From an uncultured Terriglobus sp. (GTDB taxonomy: Bacteria > Acidobacteriota > Terriglobia > Terriglobales > Acidobacteriaceae), in the NCBI GenBank assembly GCA_937871605.1, contig CALMRM010000235.1, forward strand, positions 1 to 16,424: a stretch of DNA of 16,424 nucleotides, written 5' to 3'. Below the pieces are notes generated by a model, which saw nothing but the letters and a program-made list of their open reading frames with translations, was not told the DNA's origin and searched no databases. This document shows positions 1 to 6,488 of the stretch, piece after piece. Position numbers and translations under genes: made by a program. The stretch's first letter is position 1. Every line of letters begins with the position of its first letter.

Positions 1-226
1 GGCCCTGTCCCTTCAGCATCCGAATTTCGTTCAGCAGCGCCGCTGGGTCCACCACCACGCCGTTGCCGATGACGCCCAGGCAGCCCGGGCGCAGCACGCC
101 GCACGGCACCAGGTGCAGCACAAACTTTTTGCCATCGATGATGACGGTGTGCCCGGCATTGTGCCCGCCGGCGTAGCGCGCCACCACGGTGTAGCGCTCG
201 CTCAGCACATCGACAATCTTGCCCTT
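1..226 (-). CDS. purA: Adenylosuccinate synthetase fragment, lacks its N-terminus
   Basis: PurA joins IMP and aspartate using GTP, the first committed step from IMP to AMP, in the cytoplasm. The minus strand reads KGKIVDVLSERYTVVARYAG then GHNAGHTV, HLVPCGVLRPG and GNGVVVDPAALL, which matches the family from about Lys16 to residue 90. The catalytic His of GGHNAGHT (His41 in E. coli) is present. The gene runs off the left edge of the window. The homology starts exactly at KGK. The usual preceding residues (about 15, including the QWGDEG segment with catalytic Asp13) are absent, replaced by unrelated AT-rich codons. A TAG stop lies at 257-259 and no ATG, GTG or TTG start lies between it and KGK. 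The identity is secure. Whether this is a true pseudogene, an insertion junction or an assembly join cannot be decided here. Confidence 0.88.
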
Positions 227-467
227 ATTTTTATATGATAAGTGGTCAACCTTTATCTAATCTTTCTTCTTCGTCGTCAGCAAGCAATCTCCAGCAGTAG
301 GAACAGTACGGTAGGCCGTCACACACCGTGAAACGGCCACCAGGAACAAACCAAGTTTATAACGACACCTGCTCCCTCTACTGTTCGCGCCCCTGCAGAG
401 CAGGGAAGTGGGGCTCGGCCAAGATCGCGAATCCTGTGGACCGGAAGCGAAATGAAGAGGCATTACT
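227..467. other. AT-rich gene-free stretch between purA fragment and qorB
   Basis: No credible gene is visible on either strand. Lines 241-300 have 26 G/C of 60, clearly below the neighbouring genes. Two small inverted repeats are present: 314-338 (GGCCG/CGGCC plus TCAC/GTGA arms with a small bulge) and 391-406 (CCCTGC/GCAGGG). Either could lie in the 3' end of the qorB transcript, but neither is followed by a T-run on the minus strand, so I do not call a terminator. Confidence 0.5.
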
Positions 468-1337
468 CTAGTGCGGCTGCACCTCACCGCTCAGCGCGGC
501 GCGAACCGAATCCGCCAGTGTGGCCGTGGGGCGGCCCAACAGCGCCCGTAGATGGTGTGTGGTGCAGTCGAGTTCACCGCGCGCGGCTCCGGCATCGGCA
601 TCCGCAATCGCGCCTGCAAGGCCGGCGGGCAGCCCAAAGCCGGTGAGTGCTTCGGCATACGCCTGCTGCGGCATGTCCTGGTAGCGGACGGCCTTGCCAC
701 TTTGTTTTGAGACCTCTGCCGCAAGTTCGCTCAGCGTGTAGGAGGCGTCGCCACCCAGTTCGTACACCCGATTTTCATGACCGGGCGTGGCCAGCACCGT
801 TACAGCAGCCCCGGCGTAGTCAGCCCGGCTTGCCGAAGCAAAGCGACCCTCGCCCGCCGCGCCCAGGATGGCACCGTGCTCCAGTGCCGGGGCCAGGGCA
901 CCGGTCTGATTTTCGAAGTACCAGCCATTACGCAGCATGACGAACGGCACGCCTGACTCACGAAGGTACGCCTCGGTTGCCTTATGCTCGGTGGCCAGCT
1001 GCAGCGTGGACGTGTCGGCCCGCAGAATGCTGGTATACGCCAGCAGCCCGGCCCCGGCCTGCTTTGCAGCATCGATCACAGCCCGGTGCTGGGCCACGCG
1101 CTGGCCAACTTCACTCCCTGAGATCAGCAGCACCTTTTCAGCGCCTGCAAAGGCTGCCTTTAGCGTTTCCGGCTTTGAGTAGTCTGCATGGCGCACTGCC
1201 ACGCCATCGCCTTGCAGGTCCTTTGCCTTGTCTGGGTTGCGCACCGCAGCGACAATGCCAAGTTCCGGAGCGCGCTCCCGCAGGCCGCGCACCACAAGAC
1301 GCCCAAGTTGTCCATTTGCACCTGTAATTACGATCAT
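468..1337 (-). CDS. qorB: NAD(P)H:quinone oxidoreductase, QorB type (atypical SDR)
   Basis: A 289-residue NmrA-like atypical short-chain dehydrogenase that reduces quinones with NADPH, probably a cytosolic defence against quinone stress. The dinucleotide-binding loop GANGQLG (Gly6, Gly9, Gly12) sits at the extreme N-terminus. The sequence then follows E. coli QorB (YtfG) through VRNPDKAK, LLISGSEVGQR, QHRAVIDAAKQAG, AYTSILRADTS, LRNGWYFEN, ASASRADYAGAA and ELAAEVSKQSGK. Length equals the family norm (about 286). An upstream extension of the open frame is possible, but the ATG at 1337 is chosen because GGGGGAT lies directly upstream and the Rossmann strand begins immediately after it. It is divergent from the HxlR regulator at 1429, the same arrangement as E. 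coli ytfG-ytfH. Confidence 0.93.
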   Translation of the reverse strand: MIVITGANGQLGRLVVRGLRERAPELGIVAAVRNPDKAKDLQGDGVAVRHADYSKPETLKAAFAGAEKVLLISGSEVGQRVAQHRAVIDAAKQAGAGLLAYTSILRADTSTLQLATEHKATEAYLRESGVPFVMLRNGWYFENQTGALAPALEHGAILGAAGEGRFASASRADYAGAAVTVLATPGHENRVYELGGDASYTLSELAAEVSKQSGKAVRYQDMPQQAYAEALTGFGLPAGLAGAIADADAGAARGELDCTTHHLRALLGRPTATLADSVRAALSGEVQPH

Positions 1338-1392
1338 CGTATCCCCCTGTCCACAGCAGAGCCGTGGCTCAGGTGTGAGCATACCGGAGCGG

Positions 1393-1425
1393 CTTACTTC
1401 TGGTAAGTACGTACCTTGAGGTAAG
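1393..1425. promoter_or_regulatory. Candidate QorR operator in the qorB-qorR divergent region
   Basis: Two adjacent short inverted repeats lie immediately before the regulator start: CTTAC (1393-1397) with GTAAG (1403-1407), and TACCT (1412-1416) with AGGTA (1419-1423). The palindrome GTACGTAC spans 1408-1415 between them. HxlR proteins bind such dyads as dimers, so this is the natural place for autoregulation and control of qorB. Operator function is inferred from position and symmetry only. Confidence 0.5.
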
Positions 1426-1428
1426 CTA

Positions 1429-1818
1429 GTGGCTGAGTATTCCAGCATGCCATCGAACAGCAAACCAAAGCACCCCCGCGGCAATCTGTATGCGGCCGAC
1501 TGCCCCTCCCGCGCCGTCCTAGATCACTTGACCTCACGCTGGGGTTCCCTGGTGCTGGTGGTTCTTTTGGAGCGGAAGCACCGATTCAGTGAACTGGTGC
1601 GGCGCATCGGCGGCGTGAGCGAAAAGATGCTCGCTCAGTCGCTCCGCGCGCTGGAGGGGGACGGCTTTATCCTGCGTGAGGTATTCGACACCAAGCCGCC
1701 CATGGTGGAGTACAGCCTGACCGCATTGGGCAAAGAGGCTGCCGCGCACGTGCACGCCCTGACGCAGTGGGTGGAACGCAATGTCTCGACCGTACTCCAA
1801 GCCCGTGAGCGGTTCTGA
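1429..1818 (+). CDS. qorR: HxlR-family redox regulator QorR
   Basis: A 129-residue winged-helix repressor. It matches E. coli QorR (YtfH) closely: GNLYAADCPSRAVLDHLTSR, HRFSELVRRIGGVSEKMLAQ, SLRALEGDGF, MVEYSLTALG. The single N-terminal cysteine (Cys25 from the GTG start, in ADCPSR) is at the position of the redox-sensing cysteine known in HxlR proteins such as YodB and QorR, so oxidation or quinone alkylation probably relieves repression. GTG at 1429 has GAGGT six bases upstream. An in-frame ATG at 1447 is an alternative start that would leave Cys at residue 19. It is transcribed away from qorB, and the two share one regulatory region. Confidence 0.9.
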   Translation: MAEYSSMPSNSKPKHPRGNLYAADCPSRAVLDHLTSRWGSLVLVVLLERKHRFSELVRRIGGVSEKMLAQSLRALEGDGFILREVFDTKPPMVEYSLTALGKEAAAHVHALTQWVERNVSTVLQARERF

Positions 1819-1946
1819 CCGCGCCTGTGAACCTGGCCTTTGCTTGCTGAAGCTCAGGTCGCACTCTCGTCCGCCAGTTGCAAGGTGGCATACATGGCCT
1901 GCCCCGGACAGTCGTCTAAACAACGTAGTTCGGAAAGGATCTGCCT

Positions 1947-2729
1947 GTGCAATCACAGTACCGTGCCGCCCTGCTTCTACTCTGTGCCACAGTGCCCTGC
2001 CCTGTGCTGGCCCGAACAGTAGCACCCGAGGGCACCTCCACGCCGGTTGCCGTTGTAGAGCTGTTCACCTCAGAAGGCTGCTCCAGCTGCCCGCCTGCCG
2101 ACACGCTGTTGCGCACCATTGACGGCAAGCAGGCCGCCACAGGGCAACTCATCGTGGGCTTGAGCGAACACGTTACCTACTGGAACCAGCTTGGCTGGCG
2201 CGATCCGTTTTCCGAACAGGCCTTCACAGATCGGCAGGAGGCCTATGCGTCCAGGTTCACACGTGAGGGACCCTATACGCCGCAAATGGTGCTGAACGGA
2301 CAAGACCAGTTTGTGGGCAGCAACAGAACGGCACTAGAGCAGGCGCTGCAGGCCGACGCGCACCGCCCGCATGCTGCATTGAAGATTCTTGCGCTTTCCC
2401 GGCAAGCACAGGCGGCAGAGGTGACGTTCTCGCTCACTGGTGCCACGTCCGCACCTCTGGACATGATGCTCGCAATAACGGACGACGCCGACCAGTCAGA
2501 TGTGGCACGTGGTGAGAATGCCGGCAGGCTCCTGCGCCATGCCGCGGTTGCTCGCAGCCTGGTCCGCCTCACCTCGGTTAGCGGCAACACGCAGCAGACC
2601 CTACACGTGCAGCTGCCAGAGTCCATTCGGCGCGCGCCGCAAGTTGGACACCATCTTGTCGTGTTTGCGCAGGAACCACACCTTGGCCGCATTGTGGGCG
2701 CGGCTGCCGTACCACTCTCAGGCAGCTGA
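1947..2729 (+). CDS. Secreted DUF1223 thioredoxin-like protein
   Basis: A 260-residue protein with an N-terminal hydrophobic segment (residues about 6-22) ending in a plausible signal peptidase I site after VLA. The mature part opens with VAVVELFTSEGCSSCPPADT, the hallmark of the DUF1223 family. It has a CxxC pair (Cys45, Cys48) on a thioredoxin-like strand-helix unit, followed by HVTYWNQLGWRDPFS, FTDRQEAYASRF and YTPQMVLNGQDQFVGSNR, which are all family signatures. Biochemical function is not established for the family; a periplasmic thiol or metal role is inference. GTG at 1947 is preceded by GGAAAGGAT, a good ribosome site. It stops 7 bp short of the convergent EF-P gene, with no room for a separate terminator. 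Confidence 0.85.
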   Translation: MQSQYRAALLLLCATVPCPVLARTVAPEGTSTPVAVVELFTSEGCSSCPPADTLLRTIDGKQAATGQLIVGLSEHVTYWNQLGWRDPFSEQAFTDRQEAYASRFTREGPYTPQMVLNGQDQFVGSNRTALEQALQADAHRPHAALKILALSRQAQAAEVTFSLTGATSAPLDMMLAITDDADQSDVARGENAGRLLRHAAVARSLVRLTSVSGNTQQTLHVQLPESIRRAPQVGHHLVVFAQEPHLGRIVGAAAVPLSGS

Positions 2730-2736
2730 TCTCCGG

Positions 2737-3312
2737 TTAAACGCGCCCGGCAAACTCGCGTGACTCGGTGGCGATCTTGATCGTCTCGCCTTCCTTCACA
2801 AACGAGGGCACGCGGATCATAAGCCCCGTCTCCATCGTCGCGGGCTTGTTGGTGGTGCCGGTGGCGGTGTCGCCCTTGAAGCCGGGTTCGGTCTCCTTCA
2901 CGACCAGTTCCACGTGCATGGGCAGCTGCAGGCCGATGGGATTGCCCTGGTACTTCTCGATCTGCACCACCGTGCCTTCCAGCAGAAACTCCAGCGCGTC
3001 GCCCAGCATTTCATTGGTCAGCTGCAACGTCTCGAAGCTCTCCTGGTCCAGGAAGTAGGCACCGTCCGCGTCGTTGTACAGGTAGCTGGCGTCCACGTCT
3101 TCCAGGTCCGGCTCGGTAAACTTGTCGTCAGCCTTGAAGGTCTTATCGAACACGGCGCGGGTCAGCAGGTTGCGCATCTTCAATCGCACCAGCGTCTGTC
3201 CGCCGCGCGCGGTGGGCGTAGAAATCTCCTTGTCCAGGCAGTGAAAGGGCACGCCCTCGTGCTCGAAATACATCTTGCGCTTCACTTCAATCGCTTCAAT
3301 CATCGACGCCAT
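2737..3312 (-). CDS. efpL: Elongation factor P-like protein, EfpL/YeiP type
   Basis: A 191-residue EF-P family protein that binds between the ribosomal P and E sites to relieve stalling, typically at proline-rich stretches. Order of domains: KOW-like domain (about 4-65), central OB fold, C-terminal OB fold ending ATMETGLMIRVPSFVKEGET and REFAGR. The exposed loop of domain I reads STPTARGGQT. It resembles YeiP (SPTARGAAT), with Arg at the tip, not the KPGKGQA loop with modifiable Lys34 of classical EF-P. Counted from the internal ATG at 3303 the Arg is residue 33, as in YeiP. I chose ATG 3312 because GAGGA lies four bases upstream; 3303 is also possible. It could be the only EF-P of the organism, in which case an annotator would call it efp. 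Confidence 0.87.
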   Translation of the reverse strand: MASMIEAIEVKRKMYFEHEGVPFHCLDKEISTPTARGGQTLVRLKMRNLLTRAVFDKTFKADDKFTEPDLEDVDASYLYNDADGAYFLDQESFETLQLTNEMLGDALEFLLEGTVVQIEKYQGNPIGLQLPMHVELVVKETEPGFKGDTATGTTNKPATMETGLMIRVPSFVKEGETIKIATESREFAGRV

Positions 3313-3382
3313 ACGGTCCTCGGTGCTCCTGCGTTGTCCCACTCAGGATACCGAAACTCGCAAGCTGCCCTCACAACGCGTG

Positions 3383-3516
3383 GTCATCCTGAGCGCAGCG
3401 AAGGATCCCTGGGAAGGTTGTAGCAGCACAGACTCGCGGAACTTTCTCACGAGAAACCCAGAGGGTGCATCGCTGTTAAACAGGTCGTGGGGATCCTTCG
3501 CTGCGCTCAGGATGAC
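3383..3516. repeat. REP-like doublet: 26-bp perfect inverted repeat before mutM
   Basis: Bases 3383-3408 (GTCATCCTGAGCGCAGCGAA then GGATCC) are the exact reverse complement of 3491-3516, separated by 82 bp. The pair sits in the divergent region between efpL and mutM. The GTCATCC core recurs at 6489 and, diverged, at 6601-6640. I read this as a dispersed extragenic palindrome pair of the REP/BIME kind rather than a terminator, because no gene ends here. Confidence 0.85.
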
Positions 3517-3547
3517 GCTCGCTGCATGGCGCATCCAATAACGCAGG

Positions 3548-4363
3548 ATGCCGGAACTGCCCGAAGTTGAAACCGTCGCCAACGGCGTGCACGAGCGGGT
3601 GCGTGGCGCACGCGTCCGCAGCGTCACTATCGGCCCGCATAAGGAGCCGCTCAAGTCGCCACGCTCCCACATTGAGGAGACGCTGACCGGCGCGCGCATC
3701 GAGCGGGTGCGCCGCGTGGGCAAGACCGTCGTCATGGACGTGTCGAAGCACGACCGCACCCCCGCGCAGATGACCGTGCACCTGGGCATGACGGGCCGCC
3801 TGCTGGTCAGCCAGGCCGAGGTGCCGGTGCCGCCGCACACGCATCTCACGCTGCATCTGCATGACGGGCGCGAGGTGCGCTTTGTCGATCCGCGGCGCTT
3901 TGGGCGCGTCGGCATTGTGGACGAGGGCACCGAATACGAAGGCCCGGGCGCGGAGCCGCTGACCATCGCGGAAAGAGACTTCGCAGCTTTGTTCAAAGGC
4001 CGCAAGACACCCATCAAGTCGGCCCTGCTGAACCAGTCGCTGCTGCATGGCGTGGGCAACATCTACGCGGACGAAAGCCTCTTCCGCGCGGGCATCCGGC
4101 CCAAGCGCCACGCCGGGCGGCTCACCCGCGCCGAACTCGGCAAGCTGCACGGCTCGCTGCAAACCGTGCTGCGGCACGCCATCGAACTCGGCGGCTCGTC
4201 CGTCTCAGACTACGTGGATGCCGACGGCGTGCGCGGCTTCTTTCAACTCGAACACCGCGTCTACAGCCGCACCGGCCAGCCCTGCCGCGACTGCGGCGCA
4301 CCCGTGACACGCATCGTGCTCGGCGGCAGGTCCACGCACTTCTGCAAGACCTGCCAGAAGTAG
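3548..4363 (+). CDS. mutM: Formamidopyrimidine-DNA glycosylase (Fpg/MutM)
   Basis: Removes 8-oxoguanine and formamidopyrimidines and nicks the abasic strand by beta,delta-elimination. The start is fixed by chemistry: MPELPEVETV provides the catalytic Pro2 (after Met removal) and Glu3. Lys59 in RRVGKTVVMD corresponds to the conserved Lys57 of E. coli. VDPRRFGR, KSALLNQSLLHGVGNIYADE (helix-two-turn-helix) and GGSSVSDYVDADG follow in order. The C-terminal zinc finger has Cys246, Cys249, Cys266 and Cys269, and GGRSTHFC carries the DNA-contacting Arg261. 271 residues is the normal length. The ribosome site is poor (AGG abuts the ATG). The gene ends in a double TAG and is followed by a hairpin array and a partial second copy of its own 3' end. 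Confidence 0.97.
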   Translation: MPELPEVETVANGVHERVRGARVRSVTIGPHKEPLKSPRSHIEETLTGARIERVRRVGKTVVMDVSKHDRTPAQMTVHLGMTGRLLVSQAEVPVPPHTHLTLHLHDGREVRFVDPRRFGRVGIVDEGTEYEGPGAEPLTIAERDFAALFKGRKTPIKSALLNQSLLHGVGNIYADESLFRAGIRPKRHAGRLTRAELGKLHGSLQTVLRHAIELGGSSVSDYVDADGVRGFFQLEHRVYSRTGQPCRDCGAPVTRIVLGGRSTHFCKTCQK

Positions 4364-4661
4364 TAGCGCGGTTCACCTCCGTGAGAGGCGAAGCAGAGAG
4401 CGGGACGTATTGAAAGCAAGAACGTCAAGCCAGCAGAGACGCGCTGAAGGCGCGTGTTGTAAAAGCCTGGGCCAACGGCCCAGGTCAGGGATGTATCAAA
4501 GGATGCGGGCTGAAGGCCCGCGTTATTGCGAAGCGCCGGATGTGGAGGGCCGCTGTCGCGGCATAACGCGGACCTACAGTCCGCTTGTCATGAGGCACCG
4601 GTGACCTGGGGCTTCGCCCCAAGGCTCCTACAACGCGGGCCTTCAGCCCGCCTCTTTGTGG
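4364..4661. repeat. Array of six short hairpins downstream of mutM
   Basis: This gene-free stretch holds at least six compact inverted repeats. 4439-4455: ACGCGC, loop TGAAG, GCGCGT. 4466-4484: CCTGGGCC, loop AAC, GGCCCAGG. 4505-4521: GCGGGC, loop TGAAG, GCCCGC. 4568-4584: GCGGAC, loop CTACA, GTCCGC. 4605-4624: centred on GGGGC-TTC-GCCCC. 4635-4651: GCGGGC, loop CTTCA, GCCCGC. Units 4505-4524 and 4632-4651 are exact 20-bp reverse complements of each other. The loop TGAAG (or its complement CTTCA) is kept while stem bases change in pairs. Short open frames across it are a by-product of low stop density. No gene is evident here. Confidence 0.85.
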
Positions 4662-4778
4662 TTGAAGCACGGCGTCTACAGCCGCACCGGCCAGCCCTGC
4701 CGCGACTGCGGCGCACCCGTACAGCGCATCGTGCTCGGCGGACGGTCTACGCACTTCTGCAAGACCTGCCAGAAATAC
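4662..4778 (+). pseudogene. Diverged duplicate of the mutM 3' end
   Basis: Thirty-nine codons aligned without gaps to 4247-4363 at an offset of 415 bp. I count 14 mismatches in 117 bases, of which 9 fall in the last 105 coding bases. All four zinc-finger cysteines and the GGRSTHFC motif are kept. Many changes are synonymous (GGC/GGA, AGG/CGG, TCC/TCT, AAG/AAA, GTG/GTA). The mutM stop TAG is TAC here, so the frame stays open into KYTGSLYQGPSV and beyond. There is no start codon context, no N-terminal part and no catalytic residue, so this is a remnant. The pattern of synonymous change suggests divergence while still part of a working gene, meaning a fragment of a second mutM allele rather than a fresh tandem duplication. 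From 4779 to 4874 I see nothing else. Confidence 0.85.
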
Positions 4779-4874
4779 ACTGGCAGTCTGTATCAGGGGC
4801 CGTCCGTCGCGGTTGAGGCACTCGACGCACCTGCTTCACACCAAGTTTGTGAGGACTCGAGACTTCCTTCGAGC

Positions 4875-5663
4875 TTATTTTGCTTCAGAATTGGCCTGTG
4901 CCCAGACAGGTCCAATCAGCTCCGTCCGAAGGAGAGGGCCACCGAGGAAAAGAGGACTTTCCGATTTAATAAAAGCAGGAACCCCGCCAGAACCCACCCA
5001 AACCTCACTGTCTGCCGGCTCTTTCCCAATCATCGGAGCGATCATCCCGGCTAGCCCATCCAATTCAACGTGAATCTTGTACTTCTGCGCTTTGTTGCGT
5101 TGGCCTGCGCTCTTAAAGCTGTCGATACCATCAGGCTTGAAGGACAGGTGAACGATCTTGGGTTTCGGCGTAGCGGCCAGATAGCTGATCTTCGTTTCCG
5201 GTGTTTGCGGAGAGAGGTTCTTTGCAAGATCAAGCAGAATACCGTTCGATAAATCGTTCGGCAGGTCCATGTGGCTGCTCTCAACCTTCGGCTTACCATT
5301 TTCTGTAAAGCGAACCGTGACCTCACCGGTTTGTGCGTTGATCGTCACATCCGTTGGCTTGTTGAAACTTGGCCCCTTTTGTATGTGATGGTCGTGCAGG
5401 AGACGGAAGCTGCCGGCTTGAAGGAACACTGTTGTCTCGTCATCAATGGACCCGTCTTTGAAACGGTAAACCAGACGCGATGTGAGTGTTCCTCCTCGAA
5501 TCGTTTGGACTAAGTCACCAGCAGCCAGCAGCTTGCCGTCTAGACTTCTTAACGCCAAGTAGCCGTGCACGGACCCTTCCGGATAACGCACTGCGACAGG
5601 CTCTGCACCAGAGAGGGTGGGGCAAAGAACAAGACCCGTCAGCAATACGGCGCGAATAAACAT
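4875..5663 (-). CDS. Secreted protein of unknown function
   Basis: A 262-residue protein I do not recognise. It begins with a typical Sec signal peptide (MFIRAVLLTGLVLCPTLSGA, cleavage probably after SGA). The rest is rich in alternating beta-strand patterns (LAAGDLVQTIRGGTLTSRLV, DVTINAQTGEVTVRF, KIHVELDGL) and ends SPLFLGGPLLRTELIGPVW, which resembles the C-terminal strands of periplasmic lipid-carrier-like beta sheets (DUF3108-like). That likeness is a weak impression. The region is lower in GC than its neighbours: 30 of 60 at 4921-4980 against 41 of 60 at 8401-8460. It lies directly after the mutM remnant and hairpin array, consistent with arrival by transfer. ATG at 5663 has only GAGTAAGT as ribosome site; no promoter is obvious in 5664-5831. 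Confidence 0.75.
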   Translation of the reverse strand: MFIRAVLLTGLVLCPTLSGAEPVAVRYPEGSVHGYLALRSLDGKLLAAGDLVQTIRGGTLTSRLVYRFKDGSIDDETTVFLQAGSFRLLHDHHIQKGPSFNKPTDVTINAQTGEVTVRFTENGKPKVESSHMDLPNDLSNGILLDLAKNLSPQTPETKISYLAATPKPKIVHLSFKPDGIDSFKSAGQRNKAQKYKIHVELDGLAGMIAPMIGKEPADSEVWVGSGGVPAFIKSESPLFLGGPLLRTELIGPVWAQANSEAK

Positions 5664-5831
5664 ACTTACTCAGATGCTTGGCCAGAGCACGGTGGCGGTC
5701 GTCGGCAGTAAATACGGGCATAAGCGGGTCCGTCACTATCCCTGAACGCGATCTTGGTGGTCCTATGAAGTCGGCTTGTAGAAGTATTTAGACCTGGCGA
5801 TTCTTGATGACCACGCAAGACCTACTATGTG

Positions 5832-6407
5832 TTAAGCAAAGGTGCGGACGCTCGCATACCCGCTTGCACCGGCGTGCAAACATTCTGGTGCGTTCGCCTG
5901 TGTCACGCCTCCCAGCGCAAGCACCGGCACCTCGCCCGCCGCGTCGCATGCGTCGCGCAACGCGTCCAGGCCGACGCCTGGCACCACCACCTCACCCGCC
6001 ACCCGCTTCTCGAACACCGGCGCAAACAGGATCAGGTCGGCGAACTCCTGCGCGCGGGCTACGTCAGGCAAGGTGTGGCAGCTGGCGCTGACCAGCAGGC
6101 CATGGTGCGACTGCAGATTCTGCGCAAAGGTGGTGGAGGACAGGTGGACACCATCCGCACCAGCCCATTGGGCCAGCGCGGGCGGGCCGTTCAGCAGCAG
6201 TAGGGTGGAGCCGCCCGCCTCGCGGATGGCCGCGTGCATGGCGCGTGCCAGCGTCACCAGTTCACCCTCCGGCAGGTCTTTCTCGCGTAGCTGCAGGTAG
6301 TCCACGCCTTCGCGCGCCAGCCGGGCGGCCTGCGCTACCAGCGCGACGCGGCGGGCGGGTTCATCCCCAGGAAACAGGGTGCGATTTGTAATGGCGTAGC
6401 GCAGCAT
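5832..6407 (-). CDS. thiE: Thiamine phosphate synthase family protein (ThiE/TenI)
   Basis: A 191-residue TIM-barrel protein of the ThiE/TenI family. ThiE couples hydroxymethylpyrimidine pyrophosphate to thiazole phosphate to make thiamine phosphate. Motifs in order: YAITNRTLFPG, VDYLQLREKDL (pyrophosphate-binding QLREK), LLLNGPPALAQ, GADGVHLSS, ILFAPVFEK, then PVLALGGVTQAN and GASGYASVRTF (the C-terminal phosphate-binding loop). The Asp that normally follows Asn in the ND motif and binds magnesium is Gly here, and the usual TxTK loop is altered (EKRVAGEVVVPG). It may be a TenI-like tautomerase or an unusual ThiE. It stands alone with no thiamine neighbours and I see no TPP riboswitch upstream. 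The ribosome site is weak. Confidence 0.83.
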   Translation of the reverse strand: MLRYAITNRTLFPGDEPARRVALVAQAARLAREGVDYLQLREKDLPEGELVTLARAMHAAIREAGGSTLLLLNGPPALAQWAGADGVHLSSTTFAQNLQSHHGLLVSASCHTLPDVARAQEFADLILFAPVFEKRVAGEVVVPGVGLDALRDACDAAGEVPVLALGGVTQANAPECLHAGASGYASVRTFA

Positions 6408-6488
6408 GAATGTTCAGTATCAACGAACGGCATGTCAGCCCGATCCGTAGCTCGTTGGTTAGCGATTTGGGCCGAGCCCCCAGACTTC

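Noticed and set aside
301..312. The 12-mer GAACAGTACGGT shared with 9403-9414.
   Set aside because: Shared 12-mers are expected by chance in a window of this size, and the flanks do not match.
257..487. Minus-strand open frame in phase with the purA fragment, which might have been its missing N-terminus.
   Set aside because: It ends in a stop at 257-259 and has no GAQWGDEG-like sequence; it is rich in Arg, Ser and Cys like random translation.
227..1430. Group II intron or other intervening sequence splitting purA.
   Set aside because: No domain V-like hairpin, no reverse transcriptase, and no purA 5' exon anywhere upstream on the minus strand of this window.
4410..4604. Small plus-strand open frame across the hairpin array.
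   Set aside because: It simply reads through palindromes; no ribosome site and no protein-like composition.
4656..5054. Possible 132-residue gene beginning with the mutM-like zinc finger.
   Set aside because: TTG start without ribosome site, only the duplicated finger is recognisable, and the remainder is antisense to the secreted-protein gene.
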